Positions 39,042 to 49,968 of a stretch of 64,000 nucleotides of DNA are shown here, piece by piece. Location of the stretch: contig JAGWGB010000007.1 in the NCBI GenBank assembly GCA_028867595.1, positions 1 to 64,000 of the forward strand, in the 5' to 3' direction. The translations under genes were made by a program, and so were the position numbers. The stretch is from Nitrososphaerota archaeon (lineage in GTDB: Archaea > Thermoproteota > Nitrososphaeria > Nitrososphaerales > Nitrosopumilaceae). A model generated the notes under the pieces. That model was not told the origin of the DNA. It saw nothing but the letters and a program-made list of their open reading frames with translations, and searched no databases. Each line of letters starts with the position of its first letter. The first letter of the stretch is position 1.

Positions 39042-39896
39042 TTGAATTACATGGATTATTGGCAACTGATCACGTTAGGCGCTATAGCCGGCTTTACAAT
39101 TTTCCTAGGTCTCCCATTGGCAATAATGAAAAATCTTAGTGCAAAAAAGAAGGGATTTCTCAATGCAATCGCGCTTGGAATTTTAGTATTTCTCATAATT
39201 GATGTGTTCAGTCATGGTTACGAATCTGCATCTGATGCTGCAACCACTGCGTTTGCCGGTAAATCGTCTGTTGGTTATGCAATAATTGACTTTGTTGCAC
39301 TTTTTGGTGGCATTGCGATTGGAATGCTTGGACTTGCATGGTTTGAACACAAAACGATGACAAAAAATGTTCCGCAAATCCTATCACTTGAAAGTATCCA
39401 AAAAGGAGATGACCATCTGCGTCAGTCCTTTCATGACACGAATGCATATCGACTTGCTATGATGATTGCTGTGGGTATAGGAGCTCATAACTTTAGTGAA
39501 GGGTTGGCCATCGGACAATCGTACGCAGCCAATGAAATAGGGTTAGCAATTCTTCTGATAATTGGATTTGGTGCGCATAATACGACCGAAGGATTTGGAA
39601 TCGCAGGGCCTCTCACAGGCGTATTAAAAAAACCGACTGCTAAATTTTTGTTATTGGCAGGTCTTGTTGGTGGCGGACCGACATTTGTCGGTACGGTACT
39701 TGGCAGCTTGGTGTTTTCAAATATAGCATATATTCTATTTTTGTCAATTGCTGGTGGGGCACTGATTTATGTTTCAATGTTAATGTATAACGCAGGACGA
39801 AAACAGACTACAAACAATGTGTTAATGCTCGGCATTTTTGTTGGTGTTTGTACGGGTTTTGCTACTGATCTTATAGTTACACTTGGAGGTGCATGA
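39042..39896 (+). CDS. ZIP-family metal transporter
   Basis: GIGAHNFSEGLAIGQSYA and FGAHNTTEGFGIAGPL, multiple TM. Confidence 0.85.
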   Translation: MNYMDYWQLITLGAIAGFTIFLGLPLAIMKNLSAKKKGFLNAIALGILVFLIIDVFSHGYESASDAATTAFAGKSSVGYAIIDFVALFGGIAIGMLGLAWFEHKTMTKNVPQILSLESIQKGDDHLRQSFHDTNAYRLAMMIAVGIGAHNFSEGLAIGQSYAANEIGLAILLIIGFGAHNTTEGFGIAGPLTGVLKKPTAKFLLLAGLVGGGPTFVGTVLGSLVFSNIAYILFLSIAGGALIYVSMLMYNAGRKQTTNNVLMLGIFVGVCTGFATDLIVTLGGA

Positions 39897-39981
39897 CTTT
39901 GCATTTAAACAAAATTTTGCATACCGATAATTTTCATCACACATAAAGTTAAATGCCACCATCGTATCGAAATAGAGACGA

Positions 39982-41346
39982 TTGATACGTACAATCATGA
40001 CTGTCAGACAGATCTCTTTTTTGTTTCTTTTTTTGTTATCCTTGTCTAGTTTTGGTGCGCCTTTATCTATGCAAACCGCAAAGGCAATGGATGGATTAAT
40101 CCCAAAATATGAACCGGTTCAGCATATTTCATCAAATCCAAATTTGTATGTGTCTGCTGAGAATCCGTTGTTTAAAAATTATTTTTCAGGCCCAATGGTA
40201 ATTGAAGTAATTGTAATTGATCCAGACATACAAAGATTGGATCAAGCATATGGTGAACCAATAGTTACTGTTAATGGAAAAAGATTGAGAATGGCACAGG
40301 GCACAGATGGTAACTGGTATGGGTATTTTGCAGATAGGAATCAGGCAATTGCAGCAGCCAATACTGCAGCATTGGATGGCAAGGGACTTAATTTTGGAAG
40401 TTTTTGTGATTCTAATAGCATATTTTCACCCAAAGCAGGTGTAGATTATTCTGATACTCGAGGATTTACAATTGCAAGAGGAGGATTTGGATCAATAAGT
40501 TATGCTCACAACGGTGGTTCCAAAATTACATCATCTAGTCTTCCAATTTGTACAAACATCATAGGAACACTTACGTCAAGTCAGATGGAACACGTAATCC
40601 GAGAAAACAAAACTCTCAATACCAATGTGAATGGTTTTGCAGCTAATGCTGTATATGAAGACGTTTGGCCCGTAATTCAATTATATGATTTTTCTGCAAT
40701 CCCGACTCCTGTAACAATTGATTATCAAAAAGGAGGAGGTGATCAAATAGTTAATTTAATTTTTGATAGGATTCCATCTAATTTGATCAAAGTATATACA
40801 AATAGGCCTGACTTTCCGCCTGGTGCACAAGTTCAAGGGGATTTACTTGATCCGCAACTCAACATTGATCCGACTTCCGAAGATTCATGGACTTGGGGGG
40901 CCTCTATGACTAACAGTTCTGTGTATTACATGGCTTTTGATAGGAATGGCCAACCAGATGCCGATGGTACGCCTGCAATGCAAAATCTCATTGGGAATTT
41001 GACAACGTTCATGTTTAATCATAATGGGAAAGTAACTGAAAATCCGGCCCCTCAAGGAGTACTTGTTGCTAAACAACAGAGCAATGGAATTCAAACATTG
41101 TTCAAAGACAGTCAGGGTCTTCTGCGTACTCAATCTATTAGTGCAAGATCAATACCAGTTACTGCACTTGAAATTGAATCCGACGCAGGAATTTTTGGAA
41201 GCTATGATGCAAGCGGTATAGCAGATTCTGTCATACTAAATAATGCGCCTCGAGACAAGTCATTTACTGTAACATATAATGATAGAACATACAGTGTAAT
41301 AGTAAAATATCACGATGCAAAATTAGTTATCGGATACCCTCCATAA
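39982..41346 (+). CDS. Large secreted protein, cell-surface
   Basis: Signal peptide (FLFLFLLSLSSFGAPLSMQTAKA), beta-rich body. Confidence 0.6.
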   Translation: MIRTIMTVRQISFLFLFLLSLSSFGAPLSMQTAKAMDGLIPKYEPVQHISSNPNLYVSAENPLFKNYFSGPMVIEVIVIDPDIQRLDQAYGEPIVTVNGKRLRMAQGTDGNWYGYFADRNQAIAAANTAALDGKGLNFGSFCDSNSIFSPKAGVDYSDTRGFTIARGGFGSISYAHNGGSKITSSSLPICTNIIGTLTSSQMEHVIRENKTLNTNVNGFAANAVYEDVWPVIQLYDFSAIPTPVTIDYQKGGGDQIVNLIFDRIPSNLIKVYTNRPDFPPGAQVQGDLLDPQLNIDPTSEDSWTWGASMTNSSVYYMAFDRNGQPDADGTPAMQNLIGNLTTFMFNHNGKVTENPAPQGVLVAKQQSNGIQTLFKDSQGLLRTQSISARSIPVTALEIESDAGIFGSYDASGIADSVILNNAPRDKSFTVTYNDRTYSVIVKYHDAKLVIGYPP

Positions 41347-41393
41347 GTTTTTAATTTGTGTGCTTTTGTAGAATCTGTTTGTAATGTTGTATG

Positions 41394-42422
41394 TTATGTA
41401 ACAACTTGAGCAATCTTGCCGTCTTTTTTTGCAATCTTAATTTCGCGTGCTATGCGACGTCCCATACTCATGGGTTCATTATACATAAACGCGGTATACG
41501 GTGATCCATCTACGTACAGATTTGTACCAGCTACTATCCTAGCGGAAAATTCGAATGTAGTGAATTGACCATCTTCGTTGTATACTCCTTCAAGACAAAA
41601 TGGACCAGTCATGCCAACAGGTGGTACGAGTCTTTTTGCGGCCTCTACAAATCTTTCCCCCATGGAATAAACCTCTTCTAAAAGAGATTCTCTCAACACC
41701 AACGGACTATTTCCTATCACATTGAATGATGGTATCTTATCAACACTGATTTGCTGCGGCGCTGGAATTCTTCCAAGTCCATCTATGTCTGATTCATATC
41801 TTCTATCTATGCCGAAAAATTCCAATTCGTTGTTAATTGGTGAATAAAAATACTGCAAATATGCAGATACTCCAAACGCATATTCTTGTAGGTAGAGATC
41901 AGAATCACCTTTAATGATTCCTTGATTGATTAAATGATCTCTTTTTTCCTTGTAATCTTTTTCACTTGTGGTGAGAAAATACCCTTTTCCGCCAGCAGCT
42001 CCATGTCTTTTCGCTATTGTTAAATCATTTATCTCTGTAGGATTTGGAATCGATTTCGGTATGTGTAATCTTGATTCGATCATGAGTTTTTCCTTCATCA
42101 TTCTATCGGATTCCCAACGTAAGATCCATTTGTTGCCAAATATTGGAATCTTTATTGATTCTATCTCAGAGGAGGTCATTTGTGAAATTAGAGTCCCATG
42201 TGGTATGATGATCGTATTTTGTTCATTTAATTGGGATGCATATTTTTGTTCTAGAATGTCTCTAAAAGATTCAACTAGTATGATCTTATCTATGAAATTA
42301 AATCTTCTATACAATCGTTCTCGCTTTTTTTCACAAACTAGTAACGTTTCAAAGCCTTCGTCTTTTGCACCTTTTAAAACTTGTAGTGCACAATGCGACC
42401 CAAGTGTTCCGATTGATGTCAT
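41394..42422 (-). CDS. purP: ATP-grasp formate-dependent FAICAR synthetase
   Basis: IGTLGSHCALQVLKGAKDEGF, RHGAAGGKGYF, GIDRRYESDIDGLGRIPA, FSARIVAGTNLY. Confidence 0.88.
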   Translation of the reverse strand: MTSIGTLGSHCALQVLKGAKDEGFETLLVCEKKRERLYRRFNFIDKIILVESFRDILEQKYASQLNEQNTIIIPHGTLISQMTSSEIESIKIPIFGNKWILRWESDRMMKEKLMIESRLHIPKSIPNPTEINDLTIAKRHGAAGGKGYFLTTSEKDYKEKRDHLINQGIIKGDSDLYLQEYAFGVSAYLQYFYSPINNELEFFGIDRRYESDIDGLGRIPAPQQISVDKIPSFNVIGNSPLVLRESLLEEVYSMGERFVEAAKRLVPPVGMTGPFCLEGVYNEDGQFTTFEFSARIVAGTNLYVDGSPYTAFMYNEPMSMGRRIAREIKIAKKDGKIAQVVT

Positions 42423-42442
42423 CTTAGATTCTCAACTCCTAA

Positions 42443-42664
42443 TTATGAGACTTTCAGATGTTGTTCTGAAATAAAAGTAAATACATCATCAATTAATTCC
42501 ATTGATAAATCTGTTCTGAATTCTTCAGGCATATTCTTTAATACAAAATCTATGACAGATTGATATTCTGAAATTTTTTCATCTTGCATTCTTAACGAAT
42601 AGAGCGTTATTGCATTAGATATGATAATTGCTGTTTTTTCTTTTTTTGATAATACCATGTCCAT
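42443..42664 (-). CDS. Small hypothetical protein
   Basis: Compact 73-aa ORF 3' to 5' adjacent to purP. Confidence 0.45.
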   Translation of the reverse strand: MDMVLSKKEKTAIIISNAITLYSLRMQDEKISEYQSVIDFVLKNMPEEFRTDLSMELIDDVFTFISEQHLKVS

Positions 42665-43004
42665 TAGAGTCTAATCTTTTAATTTGAGCCTTTGGGAGAT
42701 AGATAAAGATGTGTAAAAAACATCTCTTCATGTTTATCGTGATTTTTTGTTAAAATCTCAAATTTGATCAAACGTTGTTTTCAGTTGTTCTTTTCATGTC
42801 GAATGAATTTGTACATCTAATTAGTTGAATTTTTTATTATCTATATAATATGTTTTATATTTGAGCAAAAATTAAGTAAATTTTTACATTATGACGCCTA
42901 CTTATTGATGATATTTATGTCATTATTTCGGTGAACTTGACATATTATTCACCCAAAATAGATAAGTATGGGTTGAATATTGATAAATTAGGTAAAATAA
43001 GCAC

Positions 43005-43967
43005 ATGAAAGTAACTGGAAAGATAACGGAATATGAACAAATACGAAGTATGCTTTCAATAGACAATGAGAAAACTCTTCAACGTATGAGTGACGTTCTA
43101 TCTATTTTATCTAAATTGGATGCTTTGGAAATTTTTGTCATGTCAAAAAACGGCCTAAAATCAGAATTAGATACACCACAAAAAATTGGTTTGACCAAAA
43201 AGCAGTACTATACAAGATTGAAACAACTATACGATCTTGATTTAATTGCCAAAAAAGGAAATACCTATGTACATACGAGTTTTGGCGATTTAATTTACCA
43301 TGAACATATAGTGGGATTTCTTGATACTATTTCTAACCTCAAAGAATTTGAAATGATAGATGTATTGAAGAAAAGTTCTAAATTTAATAATAATGAAATC
43401 TCTGATTTTCTATCTAGAATTAGTCCTGGTAAACACACTGAATTTGCAGCACCCAAAGCAAGGAAAACCATCATTATAGATGCATTTGATAACATGATAT
43501 CAAAAGCATTGGAAATGATAGAGTTTTCACAAGATGAAATATTCATTGCGTCTCGATTTACAAATGATCTTATCATTAATTCGGTTCTAAAGAAAGCTAC
43601 ATCTGGTGTTAAAGTTAGAATTCTGGCAGACACTAATACAGTTAAAGAATTTTTTAACAATAGTGGGAAATCTATTTCTAAACAAGACAAGAATACTGAT
43701 GAGCGAATTAACGTAGTCGCAAATCCTTTCTATCCTTCGAATATAGAGCGTAGATACGTAGATATCCCATTTTCATTACTAATTGTTGATAATAACGCTG
43801 TTGGAATGGAGATCGTAGATAATTATAATCCAAAAAAATTCATGCTATCTATCTATGTTGAGGACCACTCCTTTGCAGAACAGATCAAAACGTCTTTCAA
43901 TAAATGGTGGGAAAATTCTAGTGCGGTTCCACCACAACCATTATCTAAAATCAATAATCGTGCCTGA
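43005..43967 (+). CDS. HTH regulator with C-terminal PLD/TrmB-like effector domain
   Basis: N-terminal wHTH (IGLTKKQYYTRLKQLYDLDLIAKKG), C-terminal EIFIASRFTNDLIINSVLKKATSGVKVRILAD. Confidence 0.6.
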   Translation: MKVTGKITEYEQIRSMLSIDNEKTLQRMSDVLSILSKLDALEIFVMSKNGLKSELDTPQKIGLTKKQYYTRLKQLYDLDLIAKKGNTYVHTSFGDLIYHEHIVGFLDTISNLKEFEMIDVLKKSSKFNNNEISDFLSRISPGKHTEFAAPKARKTIIIDAFDNMISKALEMIEFSQDEIFIASRFTNDLIINSVLKKATSGVKVRILADTNTVKEFFNNSGKSISKQDKNTDERINVVANPFYPSNIERRYVDIPFSLLIVDNNAVGMEIVDNYNPKKFMLSIYVEDHSFAEQIKTSFNKWWENSSAVPPQPLSKINNRA

Positions 43968-44021
43968 TTTTAACAAGTTCAAGTATTTTCTGAAATGAAT
44001 AGAAAATTCAATTAATCTAAT

Positions 44022-44945
44022 TTAGACAAGTACACCTATGATGAGTGCAATCTGGAGTCCATAGTGGAGAAGCACTGCTTTTTTGTGTCGCTTTCTCACA
44101 TACTTGTAATCATTTGTTTTTGAAAATATGGGAAATAAAATAAAAAATGATGTAAACGCAAGTAAAGTCAAAGCTATTGGAGCTGTGACATGGAAATTCC
44201 AATGTTCATAAAAAAACCAAAACGTCAATGCTATGATGAATGGTATGGTGATGGCCATTAACACAGTATTTTTTTGACCTATTACTATTGGTATTGTTCT
44301 TCTGCCATTACTTTTATCTCCTGTGTAATCTGCCAAGTCATTAATCGGCGAAGTAACAAAAATCAAAACCATGAACGACACAGCTGACACAATCGCTCTC
44401 TCATCAAACATGTTGATTGCACTTGAGCCTATCATAGATCCGAGAAAACCTCCAATTGCAACTGCAATTGTTTTGATGACAAATCTATCTTTTAATGATA
44501 TTTTTGGGACTGAATATAGCGAGCCTACTAATAAGCAGGCTATTGCTAAGAATAACACTGTAGTGTTTATCATATATGCTAATCCTAGGGCTGCTGCCGA
44601 TAGGACAGTGACTAATATGATGGCATCTGATTTACTAACTTGGCCAGAAACAAGGGGTCTAGTTGGATCATTAATCTTATCTACTTTTATGTCTACTATG
44701 TCATTAAGCAAGTATGTTGATAACGATACACACATGGTTATCAACGGTGTAATGATTAGATGTATTATCTGAGGATGAAAATTTGATGCAATCAAGAGAC
44801 TTACCAGCGTTGTACTTGTAAACACCGAACTTCTCTGAATTCTTGATTTGAATAGAATGTACTGTGATTTTGTTTTTTGACTGGCAATCTTGGTAGTGTT
44901 GTTTTTGTCATTCTGTTGGCTAATGTCGTATCTACTCATCTTCAA
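44022..44945 (-). CDS. UbiA-family prenyltransferase (DGGGP-synthase-like)
   Basis: NDIVDIKVDKINDPTRPLVSGQVSK, NDLADYTGDKSNGRRTIPI. Confidence 0.87.
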   Translation of the reverse strand: MKMSRYDISQQNDKNNTTKIASQKTKSQYILFKSRIQRSSVFTSTTLVSLLIASNFHPQIIHLIITPLITMCVSLSTYLLNDIVDIKVDKINDPTRPLVSGQVSKSDAIILVTVLSAAALGLAYMINTTVLFLAIACLLVGSLYSVPKISLKDRFVIKTIAVAIGGFLGSMIGSSAINMFDERAIVSAVSFMVLIFVTSPINDLADYTGDKSNGRRTIPIVIGQKNTVLMAITIPFIIALTFWFFYEHWNFHVTAPIALTLLAFTSFFILFPIFSKTNDYKYVRKRHKKAVLLHYGLQIALIIGVLV

Positions 44946-45198
44946 TCTGTTCCCTGTTTGTTAAAATAATGACAAACAAACACTTATTCCCCATATATGG
45001 AGAATATCTATATGTATTATAACTTTTTGGTAAATATTGTCCTTTTATGAGAAAAATTATATCGTTTATTTTAAATTTTATGAAATTTTATATTTATTGA
45101 TAAATTATGATATGTTAATACTGCAAGTGGTGTATCGGATGTCAATTTACATCGGATCTAAGCAGTGATTTGCGTATTATTTTCAATGTTTAGAATTA

Positions 45199-46563
45199 TT
45201 GATGTACTCGATACATAAATTAACACTAAGAAGAGCACATTTGGTGAAACAAATGATAGATACGGAACTCGGGGCGTGGAGAAGAACCATGTATTCTAAT
45301 GAGATCAACCCATCTCTTGAGGGAAAAGAAGTAATAGTCATGGGTTGGGTTTCCAGCGTACGAGATCACGGAAATCTGGTATTTGTTATGCTAAATGATA
45401 AAGAAGGTGAGATGCAAATTACTGCAAAATCTGGAGTATGTCCAGATGAAATAAAAAATGCGCTTGTAAAGACAAAAGAACAATCCACAATAGCCATCAA
45501 GGGAACAATCAAGCCATCAAACAAGGCTCCAAATGGTGCTGAAATCATTCCATCTGAAATGAAAATTTTTTCCAACGTTGAAAAAATCGCTCCTTTTACA
45601 TGGCAAACAAAAACTGTTGCAAATATTGATACTCGACTTGAGATTCGTGCGATAGACTTGCGTCGAAATGTCTTACAACATGTGTTCAAAATGCGAAGTT
45701 TGGTTCTAAAATCTATTCGTGATTACCTCTACGAACAAGGTTTTCTTGAAATAAATACTCCTAAAATGATTGCTACTGCTACTGAAGGTGGTGCTGCACT
45801 ATTTCCAATATTCTATTATAACAAGGAAGCATTTCTAGCACAAAGTCCCCAGCTTTATAAAGAACAATTGACTCTAAGTTTTGAAAAAGTTTTTGAAATC
45901 GCTCCTATATTCAGAGCAGAACCATCTAGAACTAACCGACACTTATCTGAAGCAATATCTATAGATCTTGAAGAAGCGTTTGTGGATTATAACGATATAA
46001 TGAAACATATTGAAAAAATTATCATTAAATCAATTCATACTGTAAGTGATTATGTCAAAACTTTAAAGGTATCTGAATACCAAGTACCAGAAATTCCAAC
46101 CAGCATTCCACAATATTCGTATTCTGACTTGGTTGATAAAATGAAAAATGCTGGAGTAAAAATAGAATGGGGCGATGACCTTTATCCGTCACAATTAAGA
46201 AAGATAAGCGTTACAGGATTTTATTTTATCAAGGACTGGCCTCTTGCCCCCAAGCCATTTTATGTCAAAGCAAAAGAAAATGACCCTAAAGTTTCAGAAT
46301 CGTTTGACTTGATGTTTGGAGATCTTGAGTTGTCATCTGGAAGCACTAGGATTGAAAAACGTGGTGAGCTTGAAGAAAGGATGAAAAACAAAGGATTCAA
46401 ACTTGATGCATTTGATTATCATCTCAGAGTATTTGATTATGGAGTACCACCGCATGCAGGGTGTGGAATAGGGCTTGAAAGATTAATGATGTCGCTTACA
46501 GGTATGGAAAACATAAGAGATACTACATTTTATCCAAGAGACGTTGATAGACTTACACCGTAG
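45199..46563 (+). CDS. aspS: Aspartyl-tRNA synthetase, copy 2 (start may be 45256 or 45289)
   Basis: GWVSSVRDHG, ATEGGA, motif 2 FRAEPSRTNRHLSE, motif 3 GCGIGLERL; upstream of gatCAB. Confidence 0.9.
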   Translation: MMYSIHKLTLRRAHLVKQMIDTELGAWRRTMYSNEINPSLEGKEVIVMGWVSSVRDHGNLVFVMLNDKEGEMQITAKSGVCPDEIKNALVKTKEQSTIAIKGTIKPSNKAPNGAEIIPSEMKIFSNVEKIAPFTWQTKTVANIDTRLEIRAIDLRRNVLQHVFKMRSLVLKSIRDYLYEQGFLEINTPKMIATATEGGAALFPIFYYNKEAFLAQSPQLYKEQLTLSFEKVFEIAPIFRAEPSRTNRHLSEAISIDLEEAFVDYNDIMKHIEKIIIKSIHTVSDYVKTLKVSEYQVPEIPTSIPQYSYSDLVDKMKNAGVKIEWGDDLYPSQLRKISVTGFYFIKDWPLAPKPFYVKAKENDPKVSESFDLMFGDLELSSGSTRIEKRGELEERMKNKGFKLDAFDYHLRVFDYGVPPHAGCGIGLERLMMSLTGMENIRDTTFYPRDVDRLTP

Positions 46564-46572
46564 TGAATCACA

Positions 46573-46848
46573 ATGGTAGACCAAAAAGAAATAGAACATC
46601 TTGGCGACTTGGTAAAAATTGATCTACAAAACCCAGGAAAATATATACATCAAGTAGACCAGATTCTAAATTATTTCGAAAAGCTTGACAAGGTGGAATA
46701 CGAATCTGATAAAACACTGAGAAAGGAAATACTGTATGACAACTTACGAGAAGATAGACATGAGCCTTATCTGAGTGATGGTAAAGCACTTGTAGAATAC
46801 ATAAAGCGAGATCAAAATAATTTTGTTCGGGCTCCAAAGATGATTTGA
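46573..46848 (+). CDS. gatC: Asp/Glu-tRNA amidotransferase subunit C
   Basis: GatC-like 91 aa, operon position. Confidence 0.82.
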   Translation: MVDQKEIEHLGDLVKIDLQNPGKYIHQVDQILNYFEKLDKVEYESDKTLRKEILYDNLREDRHEPYLSDGKALVEYIKRDQNNFVRAPKMI

Positions 46849-48300
46849 ATGAATCTTGGCATATCTGCAACTGAATACTTGTCACTTGTACGTAATAGTC
46901 AAATTTCGGTTGAAGAATTTATTGCAAAAACAATAGACCGAATTAAAATGGTAGAAGAGAAAGTTCATGCTTATATTACAATAAATGATCAAGATGCACT
47001 AAACAAAGCGAAACTTATAGATAAAAAAATTCGCACAAAAGAAAAAACTGGAAAACTTTCTGGCATTCCGATATCCGTAAAAGACAACATTTGCACTGCA
47101 GGTCTAAAAACCACCTGTGCATCTAAAATGCTTGAAAATTTTATCGCACCATATGACGCAACAGTTGTATCAAGACTCAAACAAGAAGACGCGATAATAA
47201 TTGGCAAAGTAAACCTCGATGAGTTTGCAATGGGTTCTACTACCGAATTTAGTTATTTTGGACCCAGTAAAAATCCATGGAATAATGAATGTGTTCCAGG
47301 CGGATCATCTGGAGGAAGTGGAGTATCTGTAAGCGCTCTTGAATGTATGATGTCCCTTGGCTCTGATACTGGTGGTTCAGTCAGAAGCCCAGCAAGCTTC
47401 TGTTCTGTTGTCGGATTGAAACCAACGTATGGTCTTGTTAGTAGATACGGTCTTATTTCATACGCAAATAGTATAGAACAGATAGGACCAGTTGCAAGAA
47501 AAGTGGAAGACATTGCTCTTATAATGAATGTAATCTCGGGTCATGATCAACACGATGATACAACTGTGAAAAAAGATGCGATAGATTACGTTGAAGGATT
47601 GGATATTGGGATCAAGGGAAAAAAAATTGGTTTAGTACAACAAATGACTGGTGATGGTGTAGACAAAGAAGTACTATCTGCAACAAACAAAGCAATATCC
47701 AAATTACAAGATTTAGGAGCTGAATGTGTACCTGTATCGCTTGATTCTTTAGAACATTCTGTAGCGGCATACTATACTATTGCTTCTGCAGAAGCAAGCA
47801 GTAACCTTTCAAGGTATGATAATCTACGATATGGATTTGATCTCGGTACTGGAGGTTATGAATTCAAAGCATACGTCTCAAAAGTCAGAAGCAATTTTGG
47901 ATCTGAAGTGACACGTCGTCTATTGCTTGGCGCATTTGTTCTATCTGCTGGATATTATGGCAAGTATTATCTAAAAGCACAAAAAGTTAGAGCAATGATG
48001 AAATCACAAATTGATGAGGCTTTCAAGAAAGTGGATTTTCTCATAGGTCCTACTATGCCTATACTTCCTTTCAAACTTGGAGAAAAAATAGACGATCCAT
48101 TAACTCTGTACAAACTTGATATCAATACTATTACTGCTAACCTAACAGGAATTCCTGCAATATCTGTCCCATTCGAAATCTCAAGTTCCGGACTACCAAT
48201 AGGAATTCAAATCTTTGCAAATTCCTTTGAAGAAAAAAACTTGTTACAAGCAGCATATGCTCTCCAGCAATCCGTACATCTACGTGAGGTTCCCCTATGA
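46849..48300 (+). CDS. gatA: Asp/Glu-tRNA amidotransferase subunit A
   Basis: PISVKDNICTAGLKTTCASK, GGSSGGSG, GSDTGGSVRSPAS amidase signature. Confidence 0.95.
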   Translation: MNLGISATEYLSLVRNSQISVEEFIAKTIDRIKMVEEKVHAYITINDQDALNKAKLIDKKIRTKEKTGKLSGIPISVKDNICTAGLKTTCASKMLENFIAPYDATVVSRLKQEDAIIIGKVNLDEFAMGSTTEFSYFGPSKNPWNNECVPGGSSGGSGVSVSALECMMSLGSDTGGSVRSPASFCSVVGLKPTYGLVSRYGLISYANSIEQIGPVARKVEDIALIMNVISGHDQHDDTTVKKDAIDYVEGLDIGIKGKKIGLVQQMTGDGVDKEVLSATNKAISKLQDLGAECVPVSLDSLEHSVAAYYTIASAEASSNLSRYDNLRYGFDLGTGGYEFKAYVSKVRSNFGSEVTRRLLLGAFVLSAGYYGKYYLKAQKVRAMMKSQIDEAFKKVDFLIGPTMPILPFKLGEKIDDPLTLYKLDINTITANLTGIPAISVPFEISSSGLPIGIQIFANSFEEKNLLQAAYALQQSVHLREVPL

Positions 48301-49703
48301 TAAAAATTGGATTAGAAATCCACTGTCAGTTGACAAAGCTTGAAAGCAAGCTTTTCTGCAGTTGTAAAGCCAATTATAGAAATCTTGAAACAAATTCTAA
48401 CATATGTCCTGTTTGTGTTGGGCTTCCAGGTTCGTTACCATTACTCAATAAAAAGGCAGTAGAAAAAGCATCAATGCTATCGTTAGCGCTTGGATGTAAA
48501 ATTCCTGAACATATCAGTTTCTTTAGAAAAAACTATTTTTATCCAGATCTTCCAAAGAATTTTCAGATTACGCAGTATAACGCATACGGTCCAACAAGTA
48601 TAGGTTCAGATGGCGCAGTACCAATAGAAGGAAAAACTATTCGAATAAGGAGAATTCAACTTGAGGAAGATCCAGGCAGATTACTGTATGAAGGAAGCTC
48701 CGAGAAAACACAGATTACTCTTGTGGACTATAATCGAGCGGGTACTCCATTAGTTGAAATAGTGACAGAACCCGATTTTGAAAATCCTAGACAGGTCAGG
48801 ATATTTCTTAACGTTCTTGCAGATTTGGTTGAGAATCTAGGCGTATCTGATCCGTATCTGGAAGGTGCCATGAGAGTTGACGGTAACATTTCAGTACAAA
48901 ATGGAAACCGAGTGGAAATCAAAAATGTAGGTTCTTTTAGAGATGTAGAAAAAGCATTGCACTTTGAGATGACTAGACAGCAGAGTCTTGTTGATAGGAA
49001 TATCCAAGTTATAGCAGAAACAAGACATTGGGACGATGCTAGAAAAATCACAGTTTCATCAAGATCAAAAGAAGAAGAACAGGACTACCGCTACTTACCC
49101 GAAGCCGACATTCCAATTATATTGATAAAACAAGATAAAATCGAAAGTTTAAGAAAACAAATGCCTGAAAGCATTGTAGATAAAAAAGAACGATATATCA
49201 AAAAATATGGTATTCCTCAACAAGTTGCTGATGTTTTATCTTCGGACAAGTTTTATTCAGATCTTTTTGAAAAAGCGCACAATGAATCGAATGCAAAAGA
49301 AATTGCAAATATAATTACTACGGATCTTATGGGATTTGCAGATACTAGAGAAAAGAAAATGGATCTGAATCTCACTGATAGAAATCTTTCTGATCTAGCT
49401 GACGCGATTATACATAACAAAATAACAAGAAATTCAGGCAAAATTGTGTTACAGGAGATGCTAAAAACTAGTAAATCGTTTTCAGAAATAGTAGCAAATC
49501 TCGATTTAGGCAGCATGAGTGATACATCCTCCCTTGAAAAAATAATAGACGAAGTATTCAAAGAAGAAGAAAAAGCCGTGTCTGAAGCCAAACAGAATCC
49601 AGACACTGTAAACTATATTGTTGGTAAAGTAATGCGCAAGACAAAAGGGAAGGCCAATCCTAATACTACGCTTGAGATCATACGAAAAAAGCTATCTGTG
49701 TAA
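48297..49703 (+). CDS. gatB: Asp/Glu-tRNA amidotransferase subunit B
   Basis: IGLEIHCQL, CPVCVGLPGSLP, DYNRAGTPLVEIVTEPD. Confidence 0.95.
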   Translation: MIKIGLEIHCQLTKLESKLFCSCKANYRNLETNSNICPVCVGLPGSLPLLNKKAVEKASMLSLALGCKIPEHISFFRKNYFYPDLPKNFQITQYNAYGPTSIGSDGAVPIEGKTIRIRRIQLEEDPGRLLYEGSSEKTQITLVDYNRAGTPLVEIVTEPDFENPRQVRIFLNVLADLVENLGVSDPYLEGAMRVDGNISVQNGNRVEIKNVGSFRDVEKALHFEMTRQQSLVDRNIQVIAETRHWDDARKITVSSRSKEEEQDYRYLPEADIPIILIKQDKIESLRKQMPESIVDKKERYIKKYGIPQQVADVLSSDKFYSDLFEKAHNESNAKEIANIITTDLMGFADTREKKMDLNLTDRNLSDLADAIIHNKITRNSGKIVLQEMLKTSKSFSEIVANLDLGSMSDTSSLEKIIDEVFKEEEKAVSEAKQNPDTVNYIVGKVMRKTKGKANPNTTLEIIRKKLSV

Positions 49704-49800
49704 CGTAACCCTGTCATTTTAATCGGGTGATCATTTTCGTTCATTTAGTCAATACTAATATTCATATAATTTATAAGTAGAATTTATAATTTTTTCATAT

Positions 49801-49968
49801 ATGAGAACAGATTCATGTAGAACATGCGGACAAAATATGCAAGAATTTCAACGCTGTCATACTTGTAATGAAGTTATACGCATGATATGTAGTACATGTA
49901 ATAAGACCAATGATGCACAAATACATGCCAATTGTGAAATCTTTGATAATGCTGTAATTCTGAATTAA
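49801..49968 (+). CDS. 55-aa multi-CxxC zinc protein, missing from ORF track
   Basis: MRTDSCRTCGQNMQEFQRCHTCNEVIRMICSTCNKTNDAQIHANCEIFDNAVILN; promoter-like AATTTATAATTTTTT upstream. Confidence 0.7.
   Translation: MRTDSCRTCGQNMQEFQRCHTCNEVIRMICSTCNKTNDAQIHANCEIFDNAVILN

Noticed and set aside
45131-45157. ATCGGAT direct repeat with GATGT/ACATC hairpin upstream of aspS copy 2
   Set aside because: Only 5-7 bp; could be chance in this AT-rich region.
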